This document shows, piece after piece, positions 24,899 through 33,471 of a DNA stretch of 64,000 bases. This stretch comes from Micromonospora sp. H61 (GTDB lineage Bacteria; Actinomycetota; Actinomycetes; Mycobacteriales; Micromonosporaceae). The first letter of the stretch is position 1; each line of letters opens with the position of its first letter. A program made the translations under genes and the position numbers. Under the pieces are notes generated by a model that did not search any database, had not been told where the DNA came from, and saw only the letters and a program-made list of their open reading frames with translations. The DNA lies in assembly GCF_018070325.1 (NCBI RefSeq), contig NZ_JAGPXY010000032.1, forward strand, positions 1 to 64,000. Direction: 5' to 3'.

Positions 24899-25723
24899 TC
24901 ACACCTCCCGGCCGGCAGCGGCGGTCGAGCCCTTCGCCGAACGGGCCGCACTGAAGCCCCGCTCGCCGGCGTAACGCTCGAGCAGCTTGCGCAGATTACG
25001 ACGGCCCCGGTGCAGACGCGACATCACGGTGCCGATCGGCGTGCCCATGATGTCCGCGACCTCCTTGTAGGAGAAGCCCTCGACATCGGTGAGGTAGACG
25101 GCCAGGCGGAACTCCTCCGGCAACTGCTGGAGCGCCTCCTTGACGTCACTGTCCGGCAGCCGGTCCAGTGCCTCGGTCTCGGCCGAACGCAACCCGCTGG
25201 AGGTGTGCGACTCGGCCTCGGCGAGCTGCCAGTCGGTGATCTCCTCGGTGGGCGCCTGGATCGGCTGGCGCTGCCGCTTGCGGTAGGAGTTGATGTAGGT
25301 GTTGGTCAGGATCCGGTAGAGCCAGGCCTTGAGGTTCGTGCCCTGCTCAAACTGGTGGAAGGCCGCGTACGCCTTCAGGTACGTCTCCTGGACCAGGTCC
25401 TCGGCATCCGCCGGGTTGCGTGTCATTCGCAGCCCAGCAGCGTAGAGCTGATCGACGAATGGCATCGCGTCCCGCTCGAATCGGGCCCTGCGCTCGTCCG
25501 TCTTCTCGGTGGTCAACCGCACATCCCCTCGCGTCGGATGCTTTCCCGCCGAGGATACGCGCACGGACCTGCCCGCAGATTCACTTCCGGCCGGTGTGCC
25601 CGTGCTCACCGCACCCACCACGCCCGGTCCCGCCGTCGCGGGCCACTCCGGACCGTCCAGCAGCCGCTTCAGCTGCCGGGCGTCCCGCTCGTCCCGTTCC
25701 AGGCTTCGTGTCTCGGTTGGCAC
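24899..25723 (-). CDS. sigR: ECF sigma factor SigR/SigH (thiol-oxidative stress)
   Basis: Directs transcription of thioredoxin, mycothiol and protein-quality genes under disulfide stress. Region 2 is visible as LYAAGLRMTRNPADAEDLVQ and LKAWLYRILTNTYINSYRKR; region 4 as LQQLPEEFRLAVYLTDVEGF and GTPIGTVMSRLHRGRRNLRKLL. The full frame of 274 codons has a Ser/Gly-rich N-terminal extension of about 67 residues before a second GTG at 25522. Streptomyces SigR is made as a short form and a longer, unstable form, and this layout would allow the same. A GGAAT-N18-CGTT promoter upstream indicates autoregulation. Confidence 0.93.
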   Translation of the reverse strand: MPTETRSLERDERDARQLKRLLDGPEWPATAGPGVVGAVSTGTPAGSESAGRSVRVSSAGKHPTRGDVRLTTEKTDERRARFERDAMPFVDQLYAAGLRMTRNPADAEDLVQETYLKAYAAFHQFEQGTNLKAWLYRILTNTYINSYRKRQRQPIQAPTEEITDWQLAEAESHTSSGLRSAETEALDRLPDSDVKEALQQLPEEFRLAVYLTDVEGFSYKEVADIMGTPIGTVMSRLHRGRRNLRKLLERYAGERGFSAARSAKGSTAAAGREV

Positions 25724-25761
25724 CGGTCACCCCCCTCGCAGAAAAGTCGTCCGGGGTTAGT

Positions 25762-25788
25762 AACGCGAGATGACCACTGGGGCATTCC
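25762..25788 (-). promoter_or_regulatory. SigR-type autoregulatory promoter
   Basis: On the minus strand GGAAT (25788-25784) is followed after exactly 18 bases by CGTT (25765-25762), the consensus spacing of SigR/SigH promoters (GGAAT-N18-CGTT). It ends 39 bases before the sigR start at 25723. Confidence 0.75.
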
Positions 25789-25803
25789 GGCCGGTCCTCC
25801 CCG

Positions 25804-25847
25804 TTCCTGGTCCCGGCCCCGACGGCGGCCGGCGCTGGGACCAGGAA
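25804..25847. terminator. Hairpin downstream of the Tex30-like hydrolase gene
   Basis: A perfect 11-bp stem, TTCCTGGTCCC with GGGACCAGGAA, and a 22-base GC-rich loop. It lies beyond the end of the hydrolase gene transcribed toward it and just before the sigR promoter, so it would insulate sigR. A second, weaker GC-rich inverted repeat follows at about 25870-25895. Confidence 0.55.
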
Positions 25848-25958
25848 GGGCCTGGGAGGACTGGTGTCACCGGCCCTGCTTGGGCCGGCGGCACCAACGG
25901 ATGCAACGACCCGTTCCCGCGCCGGAAACGGTCGCCCCGGCGAGCCGGCCGCGACGGG

Positions 25959-26576
25959 TCAGCTGGCCGCCCAGCCCTGGGCGGACAGCCAGTCCCGCAC
26001 GGCGGCGGCGGTACCGGCCGGATCGCGGCGCAGGTCGTGCGTCTCACCGGGACGGCTCACCACCTGCACGGCCGGTCCCGGCTCCGGCGTCCCGAACGGA
26101 TCCCGGTCGCCGTTGACGACCAACGTCGGCAGGCCGGTGCCCAGTTCGGCGGCGCGCGAGCGTTCCGGCCGGCCGGGCGGGTGCAATGGAAAGGCCAAGG
26201 CGACCACGCCCACCGCGCCCACCGCGCGGGCCGTCCGACAGGCCACCCGTGCGCCACTGGACCGCCCACCGACCACCACCGTCGGCACGTCGGCGTGCCG
26301 GTCGCGCAGCTCGGCGAGCACCGCCGTCCAGGCCTCGTCGAGGTGACCTGCCGGTGCCGGCGCGCGTCGACCGGCGACCCGGTAGGGCTGCGTCACCCGG
26401 ACCACCGCCAGGCCGGCCGCCACCGACGCGTCCCGGACCGCGAGCAGGTCGGGCGCGTCGACGCTGCCGCCCGCGCCGTGCCCGAGGACGAGCAGGGCGG
26501 TGGCCGGGCGGATCGGCAGGTCGGTGTCGATCCACGCCGGACCGCGCGGGGTGGCGATCTCGTTGCTGGCTGGCAC
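25959..26576 (-). CDS. Alpha/beta-hydrolase family protein (Tex30/KANL3-like)
   Basis: A 205-residue cytoplasmic hydrolase-fold protein. It shows LLVLGHGAGGSVD near the oxyanion position, the nucleophile elbow GGRSSGARVA, an acid-region VVNGDRDPFG and a late histidine in GETHDLRRD, so a Ser-Asp-His triad is plausible. Substrate unknown. The GTG start is preceded at six bases by CAGAAT, suggesting a leaderless transcript. Confidence 0.75.
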   Translation of the reverse strand: MPASNEIATPRGPAWIDTDLPIRPATALLVLGHGAGGSVDAPDLLAVRDASVAAGLAVVRVTQPYRVAGRRAPAPAGHLDEAWTAVLAELRDRHADVPTVVVGGRSSGARVACRTARAVGAVGVVALAFPLHPPGRPERSRAAELGTGLPTLVVNGDRDPFGTPEPGPAVQVVSRPGETHDLRRDPAGTAAAVRDWLSAQGWAAS

Positions 26577-26627
26577 CGGCCTATTCTGCGCCGCCGGACG
26601 GGCGTCGGGTGCGAACCGGGCCGCCGA

Positions 26628-27020
26628 TCAGCTCAGCGGGACCAGGGCCAGCAGGCGATCGCGCACCGGCGGGCCCGCGTCGTCGATGGCGTCCGGATCG
26701 GGTTCGACCTCGCCGCGCCAGGCGACCAGCATCGCCCGTCGTTCCCGCGGCGTGGTGCCGCCCCACACGCCGTGGCAGTCACCGACGTCGAGGGCCCAGG
26801 CCAGGCAGGACCCCTGCACGTCACAACTGCGACACAGCGCGACGGCGGCGTCCGCCGGCTCGTTCGGTGCCGGAAAGAATGTCTCCGGATCGACGCTCTG
26901 GCAGGTTCCTCTGGTGCGCCATGCGTCGTCCTGTCGCCGTTCTCGCACGGCCCGCAGCAGTCGCGGATCTCGCCGCGCCGCCGCCACCTCGTGCGGGCGC
27001 GGCATACGTGCCCGTGTCAT
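26628..27020 (-). CDS. WhiB-family iron-sulfur regulator
   Basis: A 130-residue WhiB-like protein, separate from the WhiB1 copy at 10682. Cluster ligands are Cys40, Cys63, Cys66 and Cys72 (CRSCDVQGSC), with an additional Cys82 just before the GVWGG turn. The C-terminal segment RERRAMLVAW is basic. An N-terminal arm of about 35 arginine-rich residues precedes the first cysteine. ATG at 27020 follows GGGAGG. A -35/-10 pair is visible about 80-110 bases upstream. Confidence 0.88.
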   Translation of the reverse strand: MTRARMPRPHEVAAARRDPRLLRAVRERRQDDAWRTRGTCQSVDPETFFPAPNEPADAAVALCRSCDVQGSCLAWALDVGDCHGVWGGTTPRERRAMLVAWRGEVEPDPDAIDDAGPPVRDRLLALVPLS

Positions 27021-27100
27021 CCACCCACCTCCCCCGTGGGACCGGCAAGAGCTGTGGACGTCGTCCGCCCCGTGCGGACCGACAGCCACTACCGGCGCTG

Positions 27101-27130
27101 TGTTCTATCGCACTTCACAACACCGGGACA
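27101..27130 (-). promoter_or_regulatory. Promoter of the second WhiB gene
   Basis: On the minus strand TTGTCC (27130-27125) and TAGAAC (27106-27101) are separated by 18 bases. They lie 81 bases before the WhiB start, so the mRNA would have a leader of about 75 bases. Confidence 0.5.
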
Positions 27131-27217
27131 AGGGTCTGCCGGGAACATGACTGAACAGCCAGGAGACGAATCGCGCGGAACCCTGGCAAATCGGCGGCCG
27201 ACGATGCGCGGCGCCCG

Positions 27218-27928
27218 TCAGAACAGGGTCAGCTCCTGCGGTGGCACCGTCGGCGCCACCGCCACCCGCGCGGTCAGCTGTGGCCCGTCGTTACGAACGT
27301 CTCCCACCGCCGCACCCACCGGGCGGATCTCCAACCCCGCCAACTGCTCCGCCGACGCCGGAGTGAGCAGCCGCCCCGGCTCGTCCGTCGGCGCGAGCCA
27401 CGACGACCAACGCTCCGGCGGCAGCAGCACCGGCATCCGGTCGTGCACCTCGGCCAGGTCGCCGAGCGCCGCGGTGGTCAGCACGCTGAAGGTGAGCCGG
27501 GTCTCTGCGTCGGACTTCCAGAGCGACCAGATGCCGGCCAGCGCGAGCACCGAGCCGTCCCGGGGGGTCATGAAGTACGCCTGTCGCCCGCCGTCGGGCA
27601 GCCGGACCCACTCGTACCAGCCGTCGGCCGGGACCAGGCAACGGCGACGGGAGAAGGAACCGGCGTACGCCCGGCTGGTGGCCACGGTCTCCGCCCGCGC
27701 GTTGATCATCCGGGCGGCTCCCGAGGCCGACCGGGACCAGTGCGGCAACAGACCCCAGCGACCGACGCAGAGGCTGCGGTGCCCCTCCGGGCTGACCCGG
27801 ACCAGCGGCACCGGGTCGGTCGGCGCGACGTTGTGGTCCGCCCGCACCAGGCCGTCGGAGTCGTCGGACGACTCGAACAGCGCGCTCAGCTCGCCGGAAC
27901 TCCGGGTCGTCGCGTACCTGCCGCACAT
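27218..27928 (-). CDS. SRAP-domain abasic-site-binding protein (HMCES/YedK family)
   Basis: Shields abasic sites in single-stranded DNA by forming a thiazolidine crosslink through Cys2 after Met removal. The 236-residue protein starts MCGRYATT, placing the catalytic cysteine at position 2. It contains the conserved NVAPTDPVPLVR, MINARAETV, RRCLVPADGWYEW and VHDRMPVLL motifs. It is divergent from aroA, an arrangement also found in mycobacteria. Confidence 0.94.
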   Translation of the reverse strand: MCGRYATTRSSGELSALFESSDDSDGLVRADHNVAPTDPVPLVRVSPEGHRSLCVGRWGLLPHWSRSASGAARMINARAETVATSRAYAGSFSRRRCLVPADGWYEWVRLPDGGRQAYFMTPRDGSVLALAGIWSLWKSDAETRLTFSVLTTAALGDLAEVHDRMPVLLPPERWSSWLAPTDEPGRLLTPASAEQLAGLEIRPVGAAVGDVRNDGPQLTARVAVAPTVPPQELTLF

Positions 27929-28031
27929 GGGGCACACGCTAACGCGTCGGAGGCCCCGTCGGCTGTCCCGCCAACCGGGAGTACGAGTGCCGGGCCCCGC
28001 CGCCCGCCCGCCGACACGGCAGAATGTAACC

Positions 28032-29333
28032 GTGGGCAACCTGACCGCGACCCGGCCGCCGCAGCCGTGGACCGCACCGACCGCATCCGACCCGGTGGCG
28101 GCGACGCTGCGCCTGCCCGGTTCCAAATCGATGACCGCCCGGGCCCTGGTGCTCAGCGCGCTGGCCGCCGGCCCGTCGACGCTGGCCCGGCCACTGCGCG
28201 CCCGCGACACCGAGTTGATGGCCGCCGGCCTGCGGGCGATGGGCGCGCACGTCTCGATCAGCGACGACGAGCGCTGGCTGGTCCGACCGCACCCGCTGGC
28301 CGGCCCCGCCCACGTCGACGTCGGGCTGGCCGGCACCGTGATGCGGTTCGTGCCACCGGTGGCGGGCCTGGCCGACGGGCAGGTCACCTTCGACGGTGAC
28401 CCGTACGTGCGCACCCGCCCACTCGGCCCGTTGGTCGGCGCGCTGCGCTCGCTGGGCGTCCGGATCGACGTCACCGGCACCGGCAGCCTGCCGCTGACAG
28501 TGCTCGGCACCGGCCGGGTCACCGGCGGCGAGGTCGTGATCGACGCGTCCGCCTCAAGTCAACTCGTCTCCGGGCTGTTGCTGGCCGCCCCGCGCTTCGA
28601 CAGGGGCGTCGTGGTGCGCCACGTCGGCCCCCCGGTCCCCTCCGCGCCGCACCTGCGGATGACGGTGCGGATGCTGCGGGCCGCCGGCGCGGCGGTCGAC
28701 GACAGCACCCCCGACGTCTGGGCCGTCGAGCCCGGCCCACTCACCGGGCGCGGCTGGGACATCGAACCGGACCTCTCCGGCGCAGTGCCGTTCTTCGCCG
28801 CCGCGATGGTCACCGGCGGCGAGGTCACCTTGCAGGGTTGGCCGCACAGCAGCGCGCAGCCGGTCGAGAAACTCCGCTCGCTGCTACAGCGGATGGGCGG
28901 CGAGGTCACCCTCTCCACCAACGGGTTGACCGTCCGTGGCACCGGCGTGGTGCACGGTCTGAGCGCCGACCTCTCCGACGTCGGCGAGCTGACCCTCGTG
29001 CTGACCGCGCTGGCCATGCTGGCCGATTCGCCGTCGGTGTTCACCGGCGTCGGGCACATCCGTGGCCACGAGACCGACCGGCTAGCCGCGCTCGCGCGCG
29101 AGTTCGGCGGGCTCGGGGCGGACATCACCGAAACACCGGACGGGTTGGAGATCCGGCCCCGACCCCTGCGGGGCGGCATCTTCCGCACCTACCACGACCA
29201 CCGGATGGCGCACGCCGCCGCGGTGGCCGGGCTGGCGGTTCCGGGCATCGAGGTGGACGACGTGGGGTGTACCTCCAAGACCATGCCCGAGTTCCCGGCA
29301 CTATGGTCAGCGATGGTGACCGGCAAGAGCTGA
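28032..29333 (+). CDS. aroA: 3-phosphoshikimate 1-carboxyvinyltransferase (EPSP synthase)
   Basis: Joins shikimate-3-phosphate and phosphoenolpyruvate in the shikimate pathway to aromatic amino acids. The 433-residue protein has LPGSKSMTARALVLSALA near the N-terminus, the LAGTVMRFVPP stretch, the SSAQPVEKLRSLLQRMGG region and the C-terminal TYHDHRMAHAAAV. GTG at 28032 is preceded by CAGAAT at six bases and has no Shine-Dalgarno, so the message is probably leaderless. The frame happens to stay open far upstream, but that sequence is antisense to other genes. rsgA follows 19 bases later, likely in the same operon. Confidence 0.95.
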   Translation: MGNLTATRPPQPWTAPTASDPVAATLRLPGSKSMTARALVLSALAAGPSTLARPLRARDTELMAAGLRAMGAHVSISDDERWLVRPHPLAGPAHVDVGLAGTVMRFVPPVAGLADGQVTFDGDPYVRTRPLGPLVGALRSLGVRIDVTGTGSLPLTVLGTGRVTGGEVVIDASASSQLVSGLLLAAPRFDRGVVVRHVGPPVPSAPHLRMTVRMLRAAGAAVDDSTPDVWAVEPGPLTGRGWDIEPDLSGAVPFFAAAMVTGGEVTLQGWPHSSAQPVEKLRSLLQRMGGEVTLSTNGLTVRGTGVVHGLSADLSDVGELTLVLTALAMLADSPSVFTGVGHIRGHETDRLAALAREFGGLGADITETPDGLEIRPRPLRGGIFRTYHDHRMAHAAAVAGLAVPGIEVDDVGCTSKTMPEFPALWSAMVTGKS

Positions 29334-29352
29334 CGCGAGAAGAGGACAGGTC

Positions 29353-30465
29353 CTGGCGACCAAACGGCGGGAGTACGACGAGGACGACGTGCGGGTCCGG
29401 CCCGGAAAATCGTCGCGCCCGCGTACGCGCACCCGCCCCCAGCACGCCGACGCGGTCGACGGGTTCGTCATCGCCGTCGACCGGGGGCGCTACACCTGCG
29501 TGCTCTCCGGGGCCGAACGCGGCGTCGTCGGCGCCGAGCTGCCCACTGTCACCGCCATGCGGGCCCGCGAGTTGGGCCGCAAGTCGGTGGTGGTCGGTGA
29601 CCGGGTCAGCCTGGTCGGCGACACGTCCGGCGCGGAGGGCGCGCTCGCCCGCATCGTCCGGATCGCCGAACGTCGCTCGGTGCTGCGTCGCACCGCCGAC
29701 GACGACGAGACCACCGCCGAGGGTCGGCTGGAACGGGTCGTGGTGGCCAACGCGGACCAGTTGGTGATCGTCAGCGCGTTGGCCGACCCACCGCCGCGCA
29801 CCGGGTTCATCGACCGCTGCCTGGTGGCCGCGTACGACGCGGACGTCGAGCCGCTGCTCTGCCTCACGAAGGCCGACCTGGCCGGGCCGGAGGAGGTGCT
29901 CGGCTACTACACCGAGCTGGAGCTGCCGTACGTGCTCAACCGCCCCGACTCCGACCTCGACGCGCTCCGTGCGCTGCTCAGCGGCAAGGTGTCGGTGCTG
30001 GTCGGGCACTCCGGCGTGGGCAAGTCGACGCTGGTCAACCGCCTCGTTCCGGACGCGCTGCGCGCGGTCGGCGTGGTCAGCGCGATCGGCCGGGGCCGGC
30101 ACACCTCGACCAGCGCGGTGGCACTGCGGCTGCCACCGGTGCCCGGGATCGACACCGATCCGGGCTGGATCATCGACACCCCCGGCATCCGCAGCTTCGG
30201 GTTGGCGCACGTCTCGGCCGACAGCCTGTTGCACGGCTTTCCGGACCTGGTCGAGGGCACCGTCGACTGCCCACCGAACTGCCCTCACACTGCCGACGAG
30301 GCCGACTGTGGGCTGGACGCCTGGGTGGCCGCCGGTAAGGCCGACCCGCGCCGGCTGGCCTCGTACCGTCGGTTGCTCGCCTCCCGGGCCGGCGAGGGTG
30401 ACTCGCGCGGCGACAGCGACCAGCGCGGCCCCGGCGAGGGTGACCGGCGCGGCCCCGACGAGTGA
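29353..30465 (+). CDS. rsgA: Ribosome small-subunit-dependent GTPase A
   Basis: A circularly permuted GTPase that checks 30S maturation. An OB-fold (about residues 35-110) is followed by the G domain with CLTKADL (G4), GHSGVGKSTLVNRL (G1) and DTPG (G3). A C-terminal zinc finger CPPNCPHTADEADCGL follows. The conserved N-terminus (ATKRREYDEDDVRVRPGK) begins directly after a CTG at 29353, with GAAGAGGA about eight bases upstream. The first ATG/GTG in frame is the GTG at 29389, which would delete this stretch, so a CTG start is likely. The tail is Gly/Asp-rich. Confidence 0.92.
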   Translation: MATKRREYDEDDVRVRPGKSSRPRTRTRPQHADAVDGFVIAVDRGRYTCVLSGAERGVVGAELPTVTAMRARELGRKSVVVGDRVSLVGDTSGAEGALARIVRIAERRSVLRRTADDDETTAEGRLERVVVANADQLVIVSALADPPPRTGFIDRCLVAAYDADVEPLLCLTKADLAGPEEVLGYYTELELPYVLNRPDSDLDALRALLSGKVSVLVGHSGVGKSTLVNRLVPDALRAVGVVSAIGRGRHTSTSAVALRLPPVPGIDTDPGWIIDTPGIRSFGLAHVSADSLLHGFPDLVEGTVDCPPNCPHTADEADCGLDAWVAAGKADPRRLASYRRLLASRAGEGDSRGDSDQRGPGEGDRRGPDE

Positions 30466-30493
30466 CCCGAAGGGCGTGGGCTAGGTTGCCGGC

Positions 30494-31312
30494 ATGACCG
30501 GGTACGCCGACGACCTCGCCCTCGCCCACCTGCTCGCCGACCGGGCCGACGCCATTGCCACGGCCCGGTTCCGCGCGCTCGACCTGCGCGTCGAGGCGAA
30601 GCCCGACCTGACCCCGGTCTCCGACGCGGACACCGCGGTGGAGCGGGAGATCCGTGCCCTGCTGGCCGAGCACCGACCGGCCGACGGGCTGCTCGGTGAG
30701 GAGTACGGCGCGCAGTCGTCCGCCGACCCGAACGGTCGCCGGTGGATCATCGATCCGATCGACGGCACCAAGAACTTCGTCCGTGGCGTGCCGATCTGGG
30801 CCACCCTGATCGCGCTCTACGACGGCGACCGGCCGGCGGTCGGCGTGGTGTCCGCGCCGGCGCTCGGACGACGCTGGTGGGCCAGCGCGGGTGCGGGCGC
30901 GTACGCCGGGCCGGGCCCCGCGGCCGGCGAGCGGATCGGCGTGTCAGCGGTGCGGGGGATCGCGGACGCCAGCTTCTGCTACTCGTCGCTGAACGGGTGG
31001 GAGGAAGCCGGGCGGCTCGACGCGGTGCTCGACCTCATGCGGGACAGCTGGCGCAACCGGGCGTACGGCGACTTCTACGGCTACATGCTGTTGGCCGAGG
31101 GGGCACTGGACGTGATGGCCGAGCCGGAGTTGTCGCTGTGGGACGTGGCGGCGCTGGTTCCGATCGTCACGGAGGCGGGTGGCACGGTCACGGATCTGGC
31201 CGGACAACCGGCCCCCACCGGCGCTCCGGGCACCGACAGCAGCGTGGTGGCCACCAACGGTGTGCTGCACGCCGACATCCTCGCCCGCCTCAATCGACCA
31301 GCCGAGCGCTGA
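30494..31312 (+). CDS. hisN: Histidinol-phosphatase, inositol-monophosphatase family
   Basis: Dephosphorylates histidinol phosphate in histidine synthesis; the family also includes inositol monophosphatases. The 272-residue protein has the metal site LGEEYG and WIIDPIDGTKNFVRG, and the late ELSLWDVAALVPIVTEAGG. HisN-type enzymes commonly follow aroA-rsgA in actinobacteria, which supports this name over generic inositol phosphatase. ATG at 30494 follows TAGGTT by six bases, suggesting leaderless translation. Confidence 0.87.
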   Translation: MTGYADDLALAHLLADRADAIATARFRALDLRVEAKPDLTPVSDADTAVEREIRALLAEHRPADGLLGEEYGAQSSADPNGRRWIIDPIDGTKNFVRGVPIWATLIALYDGDRPAVGVVSAPALGRRWWASAGAGAYAGPGPAAGERIGVSAVRGIADASFCYSSLNGWEEAGRLDAVLDLMRDSWRNRAYGDFYGYMLLAEGALDVMAEPELSLWDVAALVPIVTEAGGTVTDLAGQPAPTGAPGTDSSVVATNGVLHADILARLNRPAER

Positions 31313-31338
31313 CCCCCGGCAACCTCTATCCTCGCCAG

Positions 31339-32226
31339 GTGGTCTCCTCCGGTTGGTGCTTTCTCGCGGCGATGATCGTCGCGTACGGCTTCGCCAACCT
31401 GCTCCAGTCGGTGGCGGCGGCCCGCACCACTGTCCACCACACCTTCGATCCGGGCCTGCTGCTGCGCCTCGCCGGGCACCGGACGTACCTGGTCGGCCTC
31501 GGCTGTCAGATCGGCGGTTTCGTGCTCGCCTTCCTGGCTCGGCGGGACCTGCCGCTGTTCCTCGTGCAGGCCAGCGTGGCCGCCGGGCTCGGGGTGACCG
31601 CCATCCTCGGGGTGCTGGTGCTGAAGTGGCGGCTGCCGGCGGCGGAGGTGGTGCTGCTGGCGCTGCTCTTCGCGGGGATCACCGCGCTGGTGCTGTCCGC
31701 CCGGCCGGCGCCGTCGAAGCAGCTCGGCACCGCCGGCTCGATCGCCCTGCTGGTGGCGCTGGGCGTGATCGCGGTGCTCGGTTTCTTCGCCGTCCGGCTG
31801 CACGGGGCGCCGGGTTCGGTGGCCCTCGGCTCACTGGCCGGGCTGGCGTTCAGCTCGGCCGCGGTCGCCGCCCGACCACTGGCGTCCGCGCCGTCCGCCG
31901 AGGCGTTCCTCGCCGACCCGCTGTTCTACCTGCTGATCGCCCACTCGATAGTGGGTCAGCTGCTGCTCGGTCTGGCCATGCAGCGCGGCTCGACGACCGC
32001 CGCTGTCGCCGCGATGGACGCCGCCGGCGCGGTGCCGGCCGCGATCGTCGGCCTGCTGCTGCTCAACGACAAGATCTGGCCGGGGCGGGAGTGGCTGGCC
32101 GCTGTCGGCTTTCTGGTCACCCTGGCCGCGGTGATCGGCCTGACCCGGTACGCCGAACCGCAGCAACACCGTTCGGTGGCACGCCGTCGGGACCCCGCGA
32201 TGGTCGGTGCCGGCCGGCCGGGCTGA
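31339..32226 (+). CDS. EamA/DMT-like membrane protein
   Basis: A 295-residue integral membrane protein with about nine to ten helices and two duplicated halves, resembling drug/metabolite transporters. One clear repeat end is FLVQASVAAGLGVTAILGVLVLKWR and the second is GSTTAAVAAMDAAGAVPAAIVGLLLLND. Substrate unknown. TATCCT lies six bases before the GTG, the clearest leaderless promoter in the window. The short cytoplasmic tail is basic. Confidence 0.8.
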   Translation: MVSSGWCFLAAMIVAYGFANLLQSVAAARTTVHHTFDPGLLLRLAGHRTYLVGLGCQIGGFVLAFLARRDLPLFLVQASVAAGLGVTAILGVLVLKWRLPAAEVVLLALLFAGITALVLSARPAPSKQLGTAGSIALLVALGVIAVLGFFAVRLHGAPGSVALGSLAGLAFSSAAVAARPLASAPSAEAFLADPLFYLLIAHSIVGQLLLGLAMQRGSTTAAVAAMDAAGAVPAAIVGLLLLNDKIWPGREWLAAVGFLVTLAAVIGLTRYAEPQQHRSVARRRDPAMVGAGRPG

Positions 32227-32271
32227 CCGTCCGGCACCGCGCCACTGCAGAGGTGTCGCGGCACCGCCGAC

Positions 32272-33471
32272 TCAGGCCTCGACCGGCTTGCGGCGGCTCA
32301 CCACCCGTTCGTAGAGGCGCTCCAACGCACCGGCGGTCCGCTCCCAGGTGTAGCTGCTGCGCACCCGGTCCACCGCGGCGTGCCCGTACGCGAACCGGCC
32401 GGCGTTGTCGGCGAGCAGCCGGCGCATCGACACTCCGAGTGCCCGTACGTCACCTGGGGGAACCAGGCGGCCGGTGACCTCGTCGACGACGGCGTCCGCC
32501 AGGCCGCCCATCGCGTAGCCGATCACCGGCACCCCGCAGGCCATCGCCTCCAGCGAGACCCGCCCGGCCGAGGAGTAGTGCGGCGTGCAGGCGACCACGT
32601 CCGCCGACCGGTACCAGGTGGCCATCTGGTCGTGCGGCACCGCTCCGACGAGCCGTACCTGGTCGACGACGCCGAGCTGTTCGGCCAGCTCGCGCAGCCG
32701 TCGCGCCTCGGCGTGGTTGGCCAACTGGTCGGCCGACGGCCCACCGGCGATCACCAGCTCGGCGTCACCGACCAACCGCATCGCCCGGATCAGGTCCTCC
32801 TGGCCGTGCCCGGCGGACAGCGAGCCCACCGAGAGGATGCGGGGCCGCTGCTCGCGGGGTGCTGCCTCGCCGTCGGGGTGGAACAGGTCGATGTCGACGC
32901 CGGCCGGCACCAACGCGACAGAGCTGCGTTGCAGACCCATCCGGGTCAGCTCGTCGACCTCGTCGTTGGACTGGGCCACGGCGATGTCGACCGCCCGGGT
33001 CAACGCGCGCTCCAGCGTGATCCGCTGGCCCGGCCCGTCGTAGTGGCCTCCCAGGTGACGCAGCTGCTCGATGCCGAGCGAGTGGAACGTCTGCACCACC
33101 GGTATGTCGGTCTCCCGAACGGCGTGCGCGGCGGCCAGCCCACCGACCCAGTAGTGCCCGTGCACCACCTCGGGCCGCCAGGAACCCGACCACTCGTCGG
33201 CCAGCCAGCGGCCGACCTCCGTCACGTGCGGGATCAGCTCGACGGTGGGTAGTGGGGCGGGCGGGCCGGCGGGCACCTGGTGCACCTGGTAGCCGTCGAC
33301 GTTCATCGTCGCCGGTAGCGTCGGGTCGTCCCGGCGCACGTAGAGCCGGACGTCATGGCCTCGCTCGGCCAGTTCGGCGGCGACCCTCGCGGTGTGCTGT
33401 CGGGTGCCGACCGGCGGGCCGTCGGCGTGGCGGTAGGAACTGGCGTGCGCGCAGACGAGGCCGACGCGCAT
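32272..33471 (-). CDS. Glycosyltransferase family 4 protein
   Basis: A 399-residue cytoplasmic or peripheral GT-B enzyme. The N-terminal Rossmann domain has GTRQHTARVAAELAERGHDV and VVHGHYWVGGLAAAHAV. The C-terminal domain has VPAGVDIDLFHP, ILSVGSLSAGHGQEDLI and the donor-binding SSAGRVSLEAMACGVPVIG (the EX7E-like region). The donor and acceptor cannot be told. It resembles glycosyltransferases of actinobacterial glycolipid or sucrose-phosphate type but lacks MshA N-terminal features. The gene stands alone, divergent from an SDR gene. Confidence 0.88.
   Translation of the reverse strand: MRVGLVCAHASSYRHADGPPVGTRQHTARVAAELAERGHDVRLYVRRDDPTLPATMNVDGYQVHQVPAGPPAPLPTVELIPHVTEVGRWLADEWSGSWRPEVVHGHYWVGGLAAAHAVRETDIPVVQTFHSLGIEQLRHLGGHYDGPGQRITLERALTRAVDIAVAQSNDEVDELTRMGLQRSSVALVPAGVDIDLFHPDGEAAPREQRPRILSVGSLSAGHGQEDLIRAMRLVGDAELVIAGGPSADQLANHAEARRLRELAEQLGVVDQVRLVGAVPHDQMATWYRSADVVACTPHYSSAGRVSLEAMACGVPVIGYAMGGLADAVVDEVTGRLVPPGDVRALGVSMRRLLADNAGRFAYGHAAVDRVRSSYTWERTAGALERLYERVVSRRKPVEA

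Noticed and set aside
25770..28031. Long open frame continuous with aroA, giving about 1187 codons in total
   Set aside because: The upstream 750 codons are antisense to the hydrolase, WhiB and SRAP genes and have low-complexity Arg/Pro-rich content. aroA has its own start with a -10 element.
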